From: MGBC131033 sp910585655 | GTDB taxonomy: Bacteria; Bacillota; Clostridia; Lachnospirales; Lachnospiraceae | Assembly: GCA_949502025.1 (NCBI GenBank) | Contig: CATBCG010000030.1 | Span: forward strand, 51,773-115,772 | Length of the DNA stretch: 64,000 nucleotides | Direction: 5' to 3' | Shown: positions 8,493 to 18,252 of the stretch, one piece after another | Layout: each line of letters starts with the position of its first letter | Numbering within the stretch: position 1 is the stretch's first letter | Position numbers and translations under genes: made by a program | The notes under the pieces: generated by a model | The model's database searches: none | What the model was told of the DNA's origin: nothing | What the model saw: the letters and a program-made list of their open reading frames with translations, nothing else

Positions 8493-10037
8493 CTATGCCT
8501 TGACAAGCAGAGAAGTTCCGGTCATCTCTTTTGGCTGCTCCATTCCCATCATTTCGATTAAGGTCGGCGCAATATCAGCCAGACATCCGCCTTCCCGTAA
8601 CGTATAGGCTTTGTCATAATTCACCAAAATAAACGGCACCGGATTGGTCGTATGCGCCGTAAACGGTACGCCTGTCTCATAGTCTACTAACTGTTCGGCA
8701 TTTCCATGGTCGGCGCAGATAAACATCTGACCGTCTACCTCTAGCAGCGCGTCTACTGCCTGCCCGACGCATTCATCTACCGCTTCGATTGCTTTGATCG
8801 CTGCCTCCTGCACTCCGGTATGACCGACCATATCCGGATTGGCAAAATTGACGACTATCACATCATACTTATCGGACTTGATCGCTTCTACCAGATTCTT
8901 TGCCACTTCATAAGCGCTCATTTCCGGCTGCTGGTCATACGTCGGTACTTTCGGCGAATTAACTAAAATCCGCTCCTCTCCCTCATTTGGAGCCTCTACC
9001 CCGCCATTAAAGAAAAAGGTAACGTGCGCATACTTTTCCGTCTCTGCGGTACGGAGCTGCTTTTTCCCGTTGGCAGCTAAAAATTCTCCAAAGGTATTAT
9101 GAATCTCTACCTTGTGGAAAGCTACTAATTTATTTGGAATCGTCACGTCATATTCGCTAAAGCAGACATAGGTCGTCTCAATTCTGCCGCCCTTCCGCTC
9201 AAATCCGGTAAATTCTTCCTCGCAAAAGGCTCTGGAAATCTCACGGGCGCGATCCGGACGGAAGTTATAAAAGATCACGGAATCTCCGGTTTTTACAGTA
9301 GCTACCGGCTTTCCATCTTTCAAAATAACGGTCGGAAGCACAAATTCGTCGTTGACTTCCTGGTCATAGGAAGCCTGAACTGCCTGTACCGGGCATTCTG
9401 CGGTTTCTCCTATTCCCTCAACCAACGCCTGATATGCCTTTTCTACCCGATCCCAGCGGTTATCCCGATCCATCACATAATAACGCCCCATCACCGTCGC
9501 CACTTCACCGACTCCAAGCTCTTTCATCTTCTCTACTGCTTCGGCTACAAATCCTTTGCCGGAAGTCGGCGCCGTATCACGTCCGTCTAAAAACGCATGA
9601 AGGTAGACACGATCTAAGCCGTTTCGTTTCGCCAGTTCCAACAGCCCGTACATATGTGTGTTGTGACTGTGTACTCCACCGTCGGACAACAGACCAAACA
9701 GATGAAGATCCGAACCGTTCTGTTTGCAGTTTTCTATCGCCGCCAACAACGCTTCGTTTTCAAAAAAGTCTCCGTCCTGGATTTCTTTGGTGATTCTTGT
9801 CAATTCCTGATACACAATCCGCCCGGCGCCCATATTCATATGACCGACCTCGGAATTTCCCATCTGCCCTTCCGGCAGACCAACAGACATTCCGCTGGCA
9901 TTTCCCGGTACAAACGGATATTCCTTCATCAGACGATCCATCACCGGAGTTTTGCCTATCGCGACTGCGTTAGCTTCTGTTTTTTCATTCAGCCCGTAAC
10001 CATCTAAAATCATCAATACAGTTGGTTTCTTGCTCAT
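8493..10037 (-). CDS. gpmI: 2,3-bisphosphoglycerate-independent phosphoglycerate mutase
   Basis: Interconverts 3- and 2-phosphoglycerate in glycolysis using two Mn2+ ions. The 514-residue product has the usual length. The N-terminal VLMILDGYGLN holds a metal-binding Asp. NSEVGHMNMGAGR carries the catalytic Ser that becomes phosphorylated. C-terminal metal sites are in NFANPDMVGHTG and CADHGNAE. The frame is open 20 codons further upstream, but the ATG at 10037 has a GGAGG site and begins MSKKPTVLMILDGYG, matching the family. It is the last gene of the gap-pgk-tpiA-gpmI set, with a hairpin between it and tpiA. Confidence 0.97.
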   Translation of the reverse strand: MSKKPTVLMILDGYGLNEKTEANAVAIGKTPVMDRLMKEYPFVPGNASGMSVGLPEGQMGNSEVGHMNMGAGRIVYQELTRITKEIQDGDFFENEALLAAIENCKQNGSDLHLFGLLSDGGVHSHNTHMYGLLELAKRNGLDRVYLHAFLDGRDTAPTSGKGFVAEAVEKMKELGVGEVATVMGRYYVMDRDNRWDRVEKAYQALVEGIGETAECPVQAVQASYDQEVNDEFVLPTVILKDGKPVATVKTGDSVIFYNFRPDRAREISRAFCEEEFTGFERKGGRIETTYVCFSEYDVTIPNKLVAFHKVEIHNTFGEFLAANGKKQLRTAETEKYAHVTFFFNGGVEAPNEGEERILVNSPKVPTYDQQPEMSAYEVAKNLVEAIKSDKYDVIVVNFANPDMVGHTGVQEAAIKAIEAVDECVGQAVDALLEVDGQMFICADHGNAEQLVDYETGVPFTAHTTNPVPFILVNYDKAYTLREGGCLADIAPTLIEMMGMEQPKEMTGTSLLVKA

Positions 10038-10087
10038 ATTTTTTGATTTCCTCCTTTTTCCCAAAAAACTGCTTTTAAACTTGCAAA

Positions 10088-10107
10088 AGGCAGACAATCA
10101 TCTGCCT
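10088..10107 (-). terminator. Hairpin between tpiA and gpmI
   Basis: The stem AGGCAGA/TCTGCCT with a six-base loop is followed by TTTTGC on the minus strand. The T run is short, so it may be a partial terminator that lowers gpmI expression relative to tpiA. Confidence 0.6.
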
Positions 10108-10133
10108 GCCCTTTGTGTAAACTTTCATGGCTT

Positions 10134-10880
10134 TTATTTATAGTTGACGATCTTGCCGAAATCCGGCTTTAAGGAAGCGCCGCCTACCAATCCGCCGTCA
10201 ATGTCAGGCATCGAGAACAGCTCTGGCGCGCTGTCTGCCGATACGCTTCCGCCATACTGAATCCGGATAGCCTCCGCCGTCGGTGCATCGTAAATCTCTG
10301 CAATACATTCTCTGATGGCTTTGCATACTTCCTGCGCCTGCTCGGAAGTCGCTACCTTACCGGTACCGATTGCCCAGATCGGCTCATAAGCGATCACGGC
10401 TGTTTTCGCCTGCTCTGCCGTTACTTCCAGGAAAGCAATCTTGATCTGCATCCGAATCCAGTCAATGGTGATTCCCTGCTCTCTCTGTGTCAAGGACTCT
10501 CCACAGCAGATGATTGGGGTCAGACCATGCTCAAAAGCCTTTAAGACTTTTTTGTTGACGGTTTCGTCTGTCTCGGCAAAGTATTCTCTTCTCTCGGAAT
10601 GACCGATAATCACATATTTTACGCCGGTGTCTACTAACATATTCGGAGCTACTTCTCCGGTATATGCTCCGCTCTCTTCAAAATACATATTCTCCGCACC
10701 GATAGCAATATTGGAGCCCTTAACTGCCTCTACCGCCGCCGGAATACAGATAGCCGGTACACAAAATACCACGTCTGCTTCCTCGGTCGCTACCAATGGC
10801 TTTAACTCCTTGATCAACGCCACTGCCTCGGTCGGAGTCTTGTTCATTTTCCAGTTGCCTGCAATAATCTTTCTACGCAT
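10134..10880 (-). CDS. tpiA: Triosephosphate isomerase
   Basis: Interconverts dihydroxyacetone phosphate and glyceraldehyde-3-phosphate. The 248 residues begin MRRKIIAGNWKMNKT (Asn/Lys substrate residues). They contain the catalytic His in VIIGHSERREYF (about residue 95) and the catalytic Glu with flexible loop in AYEPIWAIGTGKVA (about 165-178). The phosphate-binding YGGSVSADSAPEL and GGLVGGASLK follow. Every catalytic residue is intact. It starts 14 bases after pgk, so the two are surely co-transcribed. Confidence 0.98.
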   Translation of the reverse strand: MRRKIIAGNWKMNKTPTEAVALIKELKPLVATEEADVVFCVPAICIPAAVEAVKGSNIAIGAENMYFEESGAYTGEVAPNMLVDTGVKYVIIGHSERREYFAETDETVNKKVLKAFEHGLTPIICCGESLTQREQGITIDWIRMQIKIAFLEVTAEQAKTAVIAYEPIWAIGTGKVATSEQAQEVCKAIRECIAEIYDAPTAEAIRIQYGGSVSADSAPELFSMPDIDGGLVGGASLKPDFGKIVNYK

Positions 10881-10894
10881 TATTATCCTCCAGT

Positions 10895-12088
10895 TTAACG
10901 ATCGTTAGCTGCTACTACGCCCGGAAGCTCTTTTCCCTCTAAAAACTCTAAGGAAGCGCCGCCGCCTGTAGAAATATGAGTCATCTTGTCGCCGTACCCT
11001 AACTGGTTGACAGCCGCTGCGGAATCTCCGCCGCCGATGATCGTTGTAGCGTCGATATCTGCCAATGCCTTTGCGATAGCCTCGGTTCCTTTTGCAAAGT
11101 TCGGCATCTCAAAAGCGCCCATCGGTCCGTTCCATACTACGGTCTTGGCATCTTTAATCGCATTGGCATACAGCTCGCGTGTCTTCTCTCCGATATCCAG
11201 TCCCTGCCATTCTGCCGGAATCTCTCCGCGACCTACGGTCTTATAGTTAGCTTCGTTAGAGAAGTCGTCTGCTATCACAGTATCGGCTGGAATCAAAAGT
11301 TTAACACCCTTTTCTTCTGCCTTCTTTAACATATCGTTTGCATAGTCGATATAATCCGGCTCTAACAGGGACTTTCCTACCTCTTCGCCCTGCGCCTTCA
11401 TAAAGGTATAAGCCATACCGCCGCCGATGATTAACGTATCTACCTTATCTAACAGGTTATTGATAACGGAAATCTTACTTGATACTTTAGAACCGCCTAA
11501 AATAGCGACAAACGGTCTCTGCGGGTTGTTGACGGCATTGCCCAGGAAATCGATCTCTTTTTGCATCAGATAACCGACTACTGCCGTATCTACGTACTCG
11601 GTAACGCCAACGTTCGAGCAGTGAGCCCTGTGAGCCGTACCAAACGCGTCGTTTACAAAAACGTCACACAGAGAAGCCAGCTCTTTGCTGAACGCCTCGC
11701 CGTTCTTGGTCTCCTCTGCACGGTAACGGGTATTCTCTAATAAAATCACGTCGCCGTCCTGCATTGCCTCTACGGCTGCTTTTGCGTTCGGACCTACCAC
11801 TTCCGGATCCGCAGCAAACTTTACTTCCTGACCTAACAACTCGCCAAGGCGCTTTGCTACCGGTGCCAAAGACAGCTCCGGCTTCGGTTCTCCCTTCGGC
11901 TTGCCTAAATGAGAGCAAAGAATAATTCTTCCGCCGTCCTTTACCAGCTTCTGAATCGTAGGCAGAGCAGCAACCAGACGGTTTTCATCGGTAATCTTGC
12001 CCTCCTGGAGCGGTACGTTAAAATCGCAGCGAACCAGAACCTTTTTTCCTTTTACATTGATATCATCTACGGATTTTTTGTTTAACAT
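10895..12088 (-). CDS. pgk: Phosphoglycerate kinase
   Basis: Makes ATP from 1,3-bisphosphoglycerate in glycolysis. The 397-residue product has the usual bacterial length. Motifs include KKVLVRCDFNVPLQ at the N-terminus, the substrate-binding HLGKPKG, NDAFGTAHRAH, and the nucleotide-binding WNGPMGAFEMPNFAKGT and GGGDSAAAVNQLG. The start at 12088 (MLNKKSVDD) is preferred over an ATG 21 codons upstream because it has an AAGGAG site and matches family N-termini. The upstream ATG falls in a leader hairpin (12119-12143). A terminator separates it from gap. Confidence 0.97.
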   Translation of the reverse strand: MLNKKSVDDINVKGKKVLVRCDFNVPLQEGKITDENRLVAALPTIQKLVKDGGRIILCSHLGKPKGEPKPELSLAPVAKRLGELLGQEVKFAADPEVVGPNAKAAVEAMQDGDVILLENTRYRAEETKNGEAFSKELASLCDVFVNDAFGTAHRAHCSNVGVTEYVDTAVVGYLMQKEIDFLGNAVNNPQRPFVAILGGSKVSSKISVINNLLDKVDTLIIGGGMAYTFMKAQGEEVGKSLLEPDYIDYANDMLKKAEEKGVKLLIPADTVIADDFSNEANYKTVGRGEIPAEWQGLDIGEKTRELYANAIKDAKTVVWNGPMGAFEMPNFAKGTEAIAKALADIDATTIIGGGDSAAAVNQLGYGDKMTHISTGGGASLEFLEGKELPGVVAANDR

Positions 12089-12161
12089 AGCGTATCGTTT
12101 TCTCCTTCCATTTTTTGTCCGGCAGGAAAACGCCTCCTGCCGGATGTTCATATATATAGAA

Positions 12162-12198
12162 AGGTCCGGTCCGTAGGTTTCCTACTCAGACCGGACCT
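12162..12198 (-). terminator. Terminator between gap and pgk
   Basis: A 10-bp perfect stem AGGTCCGGTC/GACCGGACCT is followed on the minus strand by TTTCTATATA. It lies 30 bases past the gap stop and would give a gap-only transcript with partial read-through to pgk. Confidence 0.8.
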
Positions 12199-12227
12199 CT
12201 CGCTTTCTTCGTTTCCGTTTATGATTC

Positions 12228-13238
12228 TTACATCTCAGCGAAATACTTAATGGTACGAACCATCTGGCTGGTGTAGGAATTCTCATTGTCATACCAGGAT
12301 ACTACCTGTACCTCATACAGATCGTCTGCAATCGGAGCTACCATTGTCTGAGTAGCGTCGAACAGGGAGCCATAAGTAATACCAACGATATCGGAAGAAA
12401 CGATTTGATCTTCATTGTAACCATAGGAATCGCTTGCAGCAGCCTTCATAGCAGCGTTAATGCCTTCCTTGGTAATGTCCTTACCCTTTACGACAGCGGT
12501 AAGGATAGTGGTGGAACCTGTCGGAACCGGAACTCTCTGTGCGGAACCGATCAGCTTGCCGTTCAGCTCTGGGATAACCAGACCGATAGCCTTTGCAGCG
12601 CCAGTAGAGTTCGGAACGATGTTGACAGCGCCGGCACGAGCCCTTCTCAGATCGCCCTTTCTGTGCGGACCGTCTAAGATCATCTGATCGCCTGTGTAAG
12701 CATGGATAGTAGCCATGATACCGGACTGAATCGGAGCGTACTTGTTCAGCGCATCTGCCATAGGAGCCAGACAGTTTGTTGTACAAGAAGCTGCGGAAAT
12801 GATAGTATCTTCTTTTGTCAGGGTTCCTTCGTTTACGCCAAATACGATGGTCTTTAAGTCGTTTCCAGCCGGAGCGGAAATAACGACTTTCTTAGCGCCA
12901 GCGTCGATATGTGCCTGGGATTTTTCCTTAGAGCAGTAGAATCCGGTACACTCTAATACAACGTCTACGCCAATCTTACCCCAAGGAAGATCAGCAGCCT
13001 TCGGCTCTTTGTAAATGGTGATCTCCTTGCCATCTACGGTAATGGAATTCTCTCCTGCCTCAACAGTATGTCCATCATATCTTCCCTGGGAAGAGTCATA
13101 CTTTAACAGGTGAGCTAACATCTTTGGATCGGTCAGGTCGTTGATTGCTACAACCTCGTATCCTTCAGCCCCAAACATCTGTCTGAATGCCAGACGTCCA
13201 ATACGTCCAAAACCATTAATCGCAACTTTTACTGCCAT
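12228..13238 (-). CDS. gap: Glyceraldehyde-3-phosphate dehydrogenase
   Basis: NAD-dependent oxidation and phosphorylation of glyceraldehyde-3-phosphate. The 336 residues begin with the Rossmann motif VAINGFGRIGRLAFR. The catalytic Cys lies in SAASCTTNCLAP (about residue 154), and the catalytic His in IMATIHAYTGDQ. The NAD-binding end WYDNENSYTSQM is intact. It is the first gene of the lower-glycolysis cluster and has a near-consensus promoter directly upstream, so it is probably strongly expressed. Confidence 0.98.
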   Translation of the reverse strand: MAVKVAINGFGRIGRLAFRQMFGAEGYEVVAINDLTDPKMLAHLLKYDSSQGRYDGHTVEAGENSITVDGKEITIYKEPKAADLPWGKIGVDVVLECTGFYCSKEKSQAHIDAGAKKVVISAPAGNDLKTIVFGVNEGTLTKEDTIISAASCTTNCLAPMADALNKYAPIQSGIMATIHAYTGDQMILDGPHRKGDLRRARAGAVNIVPNSTGAAKAIGLVIPELNGKLIGSAQRVPVPTGSTTILTAVVKGKDITKEGINAAMKAAASDSYGYNEDQIVSSDIVGITYGSLFDATQTMVAPIADDLYEVQVVSWYDNENSYTSQMVRTIKYFAEM

Positions 13239-13299
13239 GATTTACATTCCTCCTAGTCGTTAATAATCGTTTGATAAATTTTTACCAAAGCTTATCTCT

Positions 13300-13328
13300 A
13301 TTCTACCTAATTTTACGGAAAATATCAA
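13300..13328 (-). promoter_or_regulatory. Promoter of gap
   Basis: TTGATA (13323-13328) and TAGAAT (13300-13305) on the minus strand with 17-base spacing, about 60 bases upstream of the gap ATG. No operator-like palindrome is obvious. Confidence 0.75.
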
Positions 13329-13371
13329 GCCCTATTTCAAAGAAATTCAAAGAATTTCCACCACAAACGGT

Positions 13372-14193
13372 TCAAGGCTTCTGGTTGACGTTGACGTCAA
13401 GCTGATCGAATGGAATCGTAATCTGGCTTTCATCAAAAGCGTATTTGATTTTTTCCATCAGCTCCCATTTTAAGAGCCAGTAATTTTCCGTTTCTACCCA
13501 GACCCTAACGCCGATGGTGATGGCGCTGGCGTCAAAACTGCTGACATAGATCTGTTTTTCCTCTTCCGGCAAAATCATTTCCTGTACGTCAATGACATCT
13601 TGTAACACTGCCTTGACTTTGCGGATATCCTCCGAGTAATCGATGCCCACCTTAATATCGAGACGACGCTTGGGTTCATTGGTCACATTGATAATGCTGG
13701 AATTAGAAAGCGTGCCGTTTGGTATCACAATCAGCCGGTTATCCGCGCTCAAGAGCCTTGTGTAAAAAATATCCATGCCCGTCACAACACCTTCGCTTCC
13801 GCACGCTACGATATAATCTCCCACCCGGAAGGGCTTTAATATAAGCAACAGCACGCCTCCTGCCAGATTCGCCAGACTCCCTTGTAAAGCCAAGCCTAAT
13901 GTCAACCCTGCCGATCCGATCACTGCCACCAAAGAACTGGTCTGCAGCCCCAGATAATCCGCGATGATGACGATTAAAATGACTTGCAGAGAAATGTTAA
14001 TCAGATTCCGCAAAAAAGTAATCACGCCCAGATCCAGCCGGGAACGCTCAAAAATCCGGTTGCAAAACTTCATCACATACCGGATCAGCTTCCGTCCAAT
14101 CCAGAAAAGCAGGAGCGCCACCAACATTTTTTTCCCGAATTCCAGCGCCATCGAAATCAGAAACGCCAACGACGCCTCACTCCATTCCGGCAT
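13372..14193 (-). CDS. Small-conductance mechanosensitive channel (MscS family)
   Basis: A membrane channel that opens under tension and lets out solutes after osmotic downshock. The 273 residues have about three membrane segments in the first 110. The pore-lining TM3 is Gly/Ala rich (GSAGLTLGLALQGSLANLAGGVLLL, quoted in part: GLALQGSLANLAGG), as in MscS. The beta domain follows with PFRVGDYI and RLIVIPNGTLSNSSIIN. Length and motifs match the short MscS form. It is followed downstream by gap and preceded 13 bases upstream by a DUF624 gene, so these two may form an operon. Confidence 0.93.
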   Translation of the reverse strand: MPEWSEASLAFLISMALEFGKKMLVALLLFWIGRKLIRYVMKFCNRIFERSRLDLGVITFLRNLINISLQVILIVIIADYLGLQTSSLVAVIGSAGLTLGLALQGSLANLAGGVLLLILKPFRVGDYIVACGSEGVVTGMDIFYTRLLSADNRLIVIPNGTLSNSSIINVTNEPKRRLDIKVGIDYSEDIRKVKAVLQDVIDVQEMILPEEEKQIYVSSFDASAITIGVRVWVETENYWLLKWELMEKIKYAFDESQITIPFDQLDVNVNQKP

Positions 14194-14206
14194 TCTATCC
14201 TTCCTC

Positions 14207-14857
14207 CTACTCCATATACCAGGCGTCTACCGGCGTGTCTTCACTTCCCTCTGCGTCCGGGGTATAGCGCCTTAGCACCCGTTCCATCAGCAGGGAAACC
14301 AAAAGGGTACAGACCCCCGGCACAAACACCAGCGCCAGCAACAGGGACAGATACACCAAAAGCGCCCCGGCTATCACGATGATAAGCGATATTACGGTCG
14401 TTAAAATATGACGGAGCGAGAAGAAAAGAGAGAGCTTAAACAAGTTCTTTAAGGTCACGGTAAAACGGGAAAGCACCGGATAAACATACAGACTGATCAT
14501 CAGCAGTGCGATGCCAAGTACCAGATATACGTACCATAAAAAGCTGCCAAACGAACTGCCCAGGCTTTTGGCATACGACAAATTGACCGTTAAAATCAAT
14601 CCAAATACCGTCAGCAGCACGCCGACAATAGCTCCCTGTTTAAAATTCATCTTAAAAGCCTTAAAAAACTCCTTGGTCGCATACCCCCGATCCTTCCGGA
14701 TCGATTTGACAATCGCATAATATAACGCCGTTGTCGCCGGTCCAATGGTAATCACCGGAATACAGCATAACGTCCAAAGCAGACTTAGCACAATGACATC
14801 AAATACCTTTGACATAACCCGGAAAAACGGGCTGTTAATGTTAAATATTCCTCCCAT
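14207..14857 (-). CDS. YesL-like DUF624 membrane protein
   Basis: A 216-residue membrane protein of the DUF624 (YesL) family, of unknown biochemical role and often found near sugar uptake genes in Firmicutes. About five hydrophobic segments are seen. The N-terminus GGIFNINSPFFRVMSKVFDV and the motif LLWTLCCIPVITIGPATTALYY are the family's signature. It lies directly upstream of the MscS gene. No sugar gene is adjacent here, so its partner is not evident. Confidence 0.85.
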   Translation of the reverse strand: MGGIFNINSPFFRVMSKVFDVIVLSLLWTLCCIPVITIGPATTALYYAIVKSIRKDRGYATKEFFKAFKMNFKQGAIVGVLLTVFGLILTVNLSYAKSLGSSFGSFLWYVYLVLGIALLMISLYVYPVLSRFTVTLKNLFKLSLFFSLRHILTTVISLIIVIAGALLVYLSLLLALVFVPGVCTLLVSLLMERVLRRYTPDAEGSEDTPVDAWYME

Positions 14858-15008
14858 AGCTTCCTCCTGTTTTAAAACTGTTCTTTTATCATAACAGCTT
14901 TAAAACCAAATGTATAGCACTTTATACAAATTTCACATTACCGTTTTTTCCCAACCGCGAGTGTGCATCCCGCCCGGAGAACTTTCCTATCATACAACAA
15001 AAGACTTT

Positions 15009-18000
15009 TTAGAGTTTGGCAATATCTACCATCGTCAACTTATCTTTTCCTGAATTTTCCAGACTGGTCAAGAGCGCGCTGGCGGTGTCCAAAGAAGTCA
15101 GACAGTTGACTCCGGTTTCAATCGACACACGACGAATCAAAAATCCATCTTTGGATTTGCTGCTGCCCTGAGACGGCGTATCCACTACCAAATCGATCTC
15201 ATGTTCTAAAATCAGATCCATGATGTTCGGAGATTCCTGCTCTAACTTATTGACCGGAATCGCTTCTACTCCATGCTCCGTCAGGTAACGGGCGGTATTG
15301 CGGGTAGCATAAATCTCATAGCCTAACGCCATAAAACGTCTGCCGATTTCAACTGCTTCTAACTTATCCGAATCCTTAACCGTCAAAATCATCTTCCGGT
15401 GCTTCGGCAAATCCACACCGGCGCCTAAAAACGCCTTGTACAACGCCTCATGGAACGTATCAGCAATCCCCAGACATTCTCCGGTAGACTTCATTTCCGG
15501 TCCTAAGGAAATCTCTGCTCCCCGTAACTTTTCAAAAGAAAATACCGGCATCTTGATCGCATAATGAGAGGCATCCGGCTGGATTCCCGGCGTATATCCC
15601 ATATCCAGGATCTTTTCTCCTAAAATCACTCTGGAAGCCAAATCTACAATCGGAATCCCCGTCACTTTGCTGATGTACGGTACCGTACGGCTGGAACGTG
15701 GATTGACCTCGATTACATAGACTTCCTCTTCATATAAAATAAACTGGATGTTGATTAAGCCAATTACATGCAGAGAGCGTGCCAGCTTTCTTGTATAATC
15801 CTCGATCACCGCACGGATTTTCGGTGAAACAGCAGCCGGATAGACGGAAATACTGTCCCCGGAATGAATCCCCGCACGCTCCACATGCTCCATAATCCCA
15901 GGAATCAGGATTTCCTCGCCGTCGCAAACCGCATCTACTTCCATTTCCTTCCCCATTAAATACTTATCTACCAAAATCGGATGCTCCTGTGCGATCTGGT
16001 TGATAATCCCGATAAATTCTCTGACATCCTCGTCGGAAACGGCAATCCGCATCCCCTGACCGCCCAGTACATAAGACGGACGTACCAGCACCGGATACCC
16101 CAGTTCCCTGGCTGCTTCCACTGCTTCCTCGGCAGTAAAGACCGTTCTTCCCATAGGGCGTGGAATACAGCAATCCTCCAAAATCTGATCAAACAGCTCC
16201 CGATCCTCGGCAGCATCCACGTTTTCCCCGCTGGTTCCTAAAATCTTGACCCCCATATCAATCAGTGACTGTGTTAGTTTAATCGCCGTCTGCCCGCCAA
16301 ACTGTACTACCGCTCCGTCCGGCTTTTCCAGTTCCACGATGTTTCTCACATCTTCCGGTGTCAGCGGCTCAAAATACAGTTTGTCCGCGATATCAAAGTC
16401 CGTGCTGACCGTCTCCGGATTGTTGTTGATGATAATGGTCTCGTATCCCGCCTTTGACAACGCCCAAACGCTGTGTACCGAACAATAGTCAAACTCGATT
16501 CCCTGACCAATCCGGATCGGTCCGGAGCCCAGTACCATAATCTTTTTCCGTCCGGATGTCTCTTCGACTTCATTGCGACTTCCAAAGCAGGAATAATAAT
16601 ATGGCGTTGAAGCGGCAAATTCCGCCGCGCACGTATCTACCATTTTAAAGGCAGCCTGAATTCCGTACTCCTTCCGCAATAGATAAATCTCTCGTTCGGT
16701 TTTACCGCAAAGCCCTGCAATCACCATATCCGGAAATTCCAGCCGCTTTGCCTCTGCCAGCAGTTCGGCAGTCAGCGGTTCCTGTTTCAGCCGTTTTTCT
16801 AACTCTACCAGAATCGCCAGCTTATCGATAAACCAAATATCTATTTTTGTAATCTCATGAATTGTCTCATAGGAAAAGCCCCGACGGATCGCTTCGGCAA
16901 TCGCATAAATCCGCCGATCGTCTACTACCTCCAAATGCTCCTTGATCTCCTCGTCTGCCATTCCCTCATAGTAGTCTACCACCAGACTGTCTACGTGTTG
17001 TTCTAACGAACGAATTGCTTTCATCAAGGCTCCTTCAAAGCTGGTGCAAATACTCATCACCTCTCCGGTTGCCTTCATCTGAGTCGTCAGGGTACGCTTC
17101 GCACTGATAAACTTATCAAACGGAAGCCTTGGAATCTTTACTACTACATAATCCAAAGCAGGTTCAAAACTGGCATACGTTTTGCCGGTGATCGCATTTT
17201 TAATCTCATCCAGATGATAGCCCAGGGCAATTTTCGCCGCTACTTTGGCAATCGGATAGCCGGTCGCTTTACTGGCAAGCGCGGAAGAACGGCTTACACG
17301 CGGGTTGACCTCAATCACGCAGTATTCAAACGTCTCCGGGTGAAGAGCAAACTGTACGTTACAGCCGCCCGTAATGTTTAGCTCTGTAATGATATTTAAA
17401 GCGGAGCTTCGCAGCATTTGATATTCCTTATCCGAAAGCGTTTGACTTGGTGCAACCACGATACTGTCCCCGGTATGAACGCCTACCGGATCTAAATTTT
17501 CCATATTACAAACGGTAATACATGTTCCGTTGGCGTCCCGCATCACTTCATATTCGATTTCCTTCCAGCCTGCAATGCAACGCTCAATCAGGCACTGTCC
17601 GACACGGGAAAGCCGCAGACCGTTGGCGCAGATATCCTCTAGCTCTTCCTGGCTGTGTGCAATCCCGCCGCCGCTTCCGCCTAACGTATATGCCGGACGG
17701 ATTACTACCGGATAACCAATCTCGCCGGCAAACGCCACGGCGTCCTCTACCCGCTCGACTACCGTACTCGGCGCTACCGGCTCGCCGATCTTTTCCATAG
17801 TCGTCTTAAACTCCAAGCGATCCTCTGCCTTTTTGATGGTCAAAGAAGTCGTTCCAATCAAGCGGACGTTGTTTTCTGCCAAAAAACCGCTCTCCTCTAA
17901 TTCCATCGCAATGTTTAGGGCAGCCTGCCCGCCCAGAGTAGGCAGTACGCTGTCAGGATGCTCTTTGCGGATGATCTGCTTCACTACATCTACATTCAAC

Positions 18001-18203
18001 GGCTCAATATAAACCATATCTGCGATATCTTTATCCGTCATAATCGTTGCCGGATTGGAATTGACCAAAACCACGCAAATGCCCTCTTCCTTTAACGAAC
18101 GGCACGCCTGTGTACCCGCATAGTCAAATTCCGCTGCCTGTCCAATGACGATAGGACCAGAACCAATCACCAGAACCTTTTTGATATCCTCTATTTTCGG
18201 CAT
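15009..18203 (-). CDS. carB: Carbamoyl-phosphate synthase large subunit
   Basis: Makes carbamoyl phosphate from bicarbonate, ATP and ammonia delivered by CarA, feeding pyrimidine and arginine synthesis. The 1,064 residues show the internal duplication of the family: two ATP-grasp halves starting KKVLVIGSGPIVIGQAAEFDY and KKIMVLGSGPIRIGQGIEFDY. Each half has a glycine-rich loop (YTLGGSGGG, YVLGGQGM) and a VIEVNPR motif. A C-terminal allosteric MGS-like domain spans about 940-1064. Full length with no breaks. It lies 49 bases downstream of carA in one operon. Confidence 0.98.
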   Translation of the reverse strand: MPKIEDIKKVLVIGSGPIVIGQAAEFDYAGTQACRSLKEEGICVVLVNSNPATIMTDKDIADMVYIEPLNVDVVKQIIRKEHPDSVLPTLGGQAALNIAMELEESGFLAENNVRLIGTTSLTIKKAEDRLEFKTTMEKIGEPVAPSTVVERVEDAVAFAGEIGYPVVIRPAYTLGGSGGGIAHSQEELEDICANGLRLSRVGQCLIERCIAGWKEIEYEVMRDANGTCITVCNMENLDPVGVHTGDSIVVAPSQTLSDKEYQMLRSSALNIITELNITGGCNVQFALHPETFEYCVIEVNPRVSRSSALASKATGYPIAKVAAKIALGYHLDEIKNAITGKTYASFEPALDYVVVKIPRLPFDKFISAKRTLTTQMKATGEVMSICTSFEGALMKAIRSLEQHVDSLVVDYYEGMADEEIKEHLEVVDDRRIYAIAEAIRRGFSYETIHEITKIDIWFIDKLAILVELEKRLKQEPLTAELLAEAKRLEFPDMVIAGLCGKTEREIYLLRKEYGIQAAFKMVDTCAAEFAASTPYYYSCFGSRNEVEETSGRKKIMVLGSGPIRIGQGIEFDYCSVHSVWALSKAGYETIIINNNPETVSTDFDIADKLYFEPLTPEDVRNIVELEKPDGAVVQFGGQTAIKLTQSLIDMGVKILGTSGENVDAAEDRELFDQILEDCCIPRPMGRTVFTAEEAVEAARELGYPVLVRPSYVLGGQGMRIAVSDEDVREFIGIINQIAQEHPILVDKYLMGKEMEVDAVCDGEEILIPGIMEHVERAGIHSGDSISVYPAAVSPKIRAVIEDYTRKLARSLHVIGLINIQFILYEEEVYVIEVNPRSSRTVPYISKVTGIPIVDLASRVILGEKILDMGYTPGIQPDASHYAIKMPVFSFEKLRGAEISLGPEMKSTGECLGIADTFHEALYKAFLGAGVDLPKHRKMILTVKDSDKLEAVEIGRRFMALGYEIYATRNTARYLTEHGVEAIPVNKLEQESPNIMDLILEHEIDLVVDTPSQGSSKSKDGFLIRRVSIETGVNCLTSLDTASALLTSLENSGKDKLTMVDIAKL

Positions 18204-18252
18204 GTTTCTCCTCCATTTTCTATTTTCATTTTCTATTCTTTTTTTCTTTTTG

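Noticed and set aside
12119..12143. Hairpin before pgk as a terminator
   Set aside because: It is followed by ACAAAAAA on the coding strand and not by a T run; at most a leader structure.
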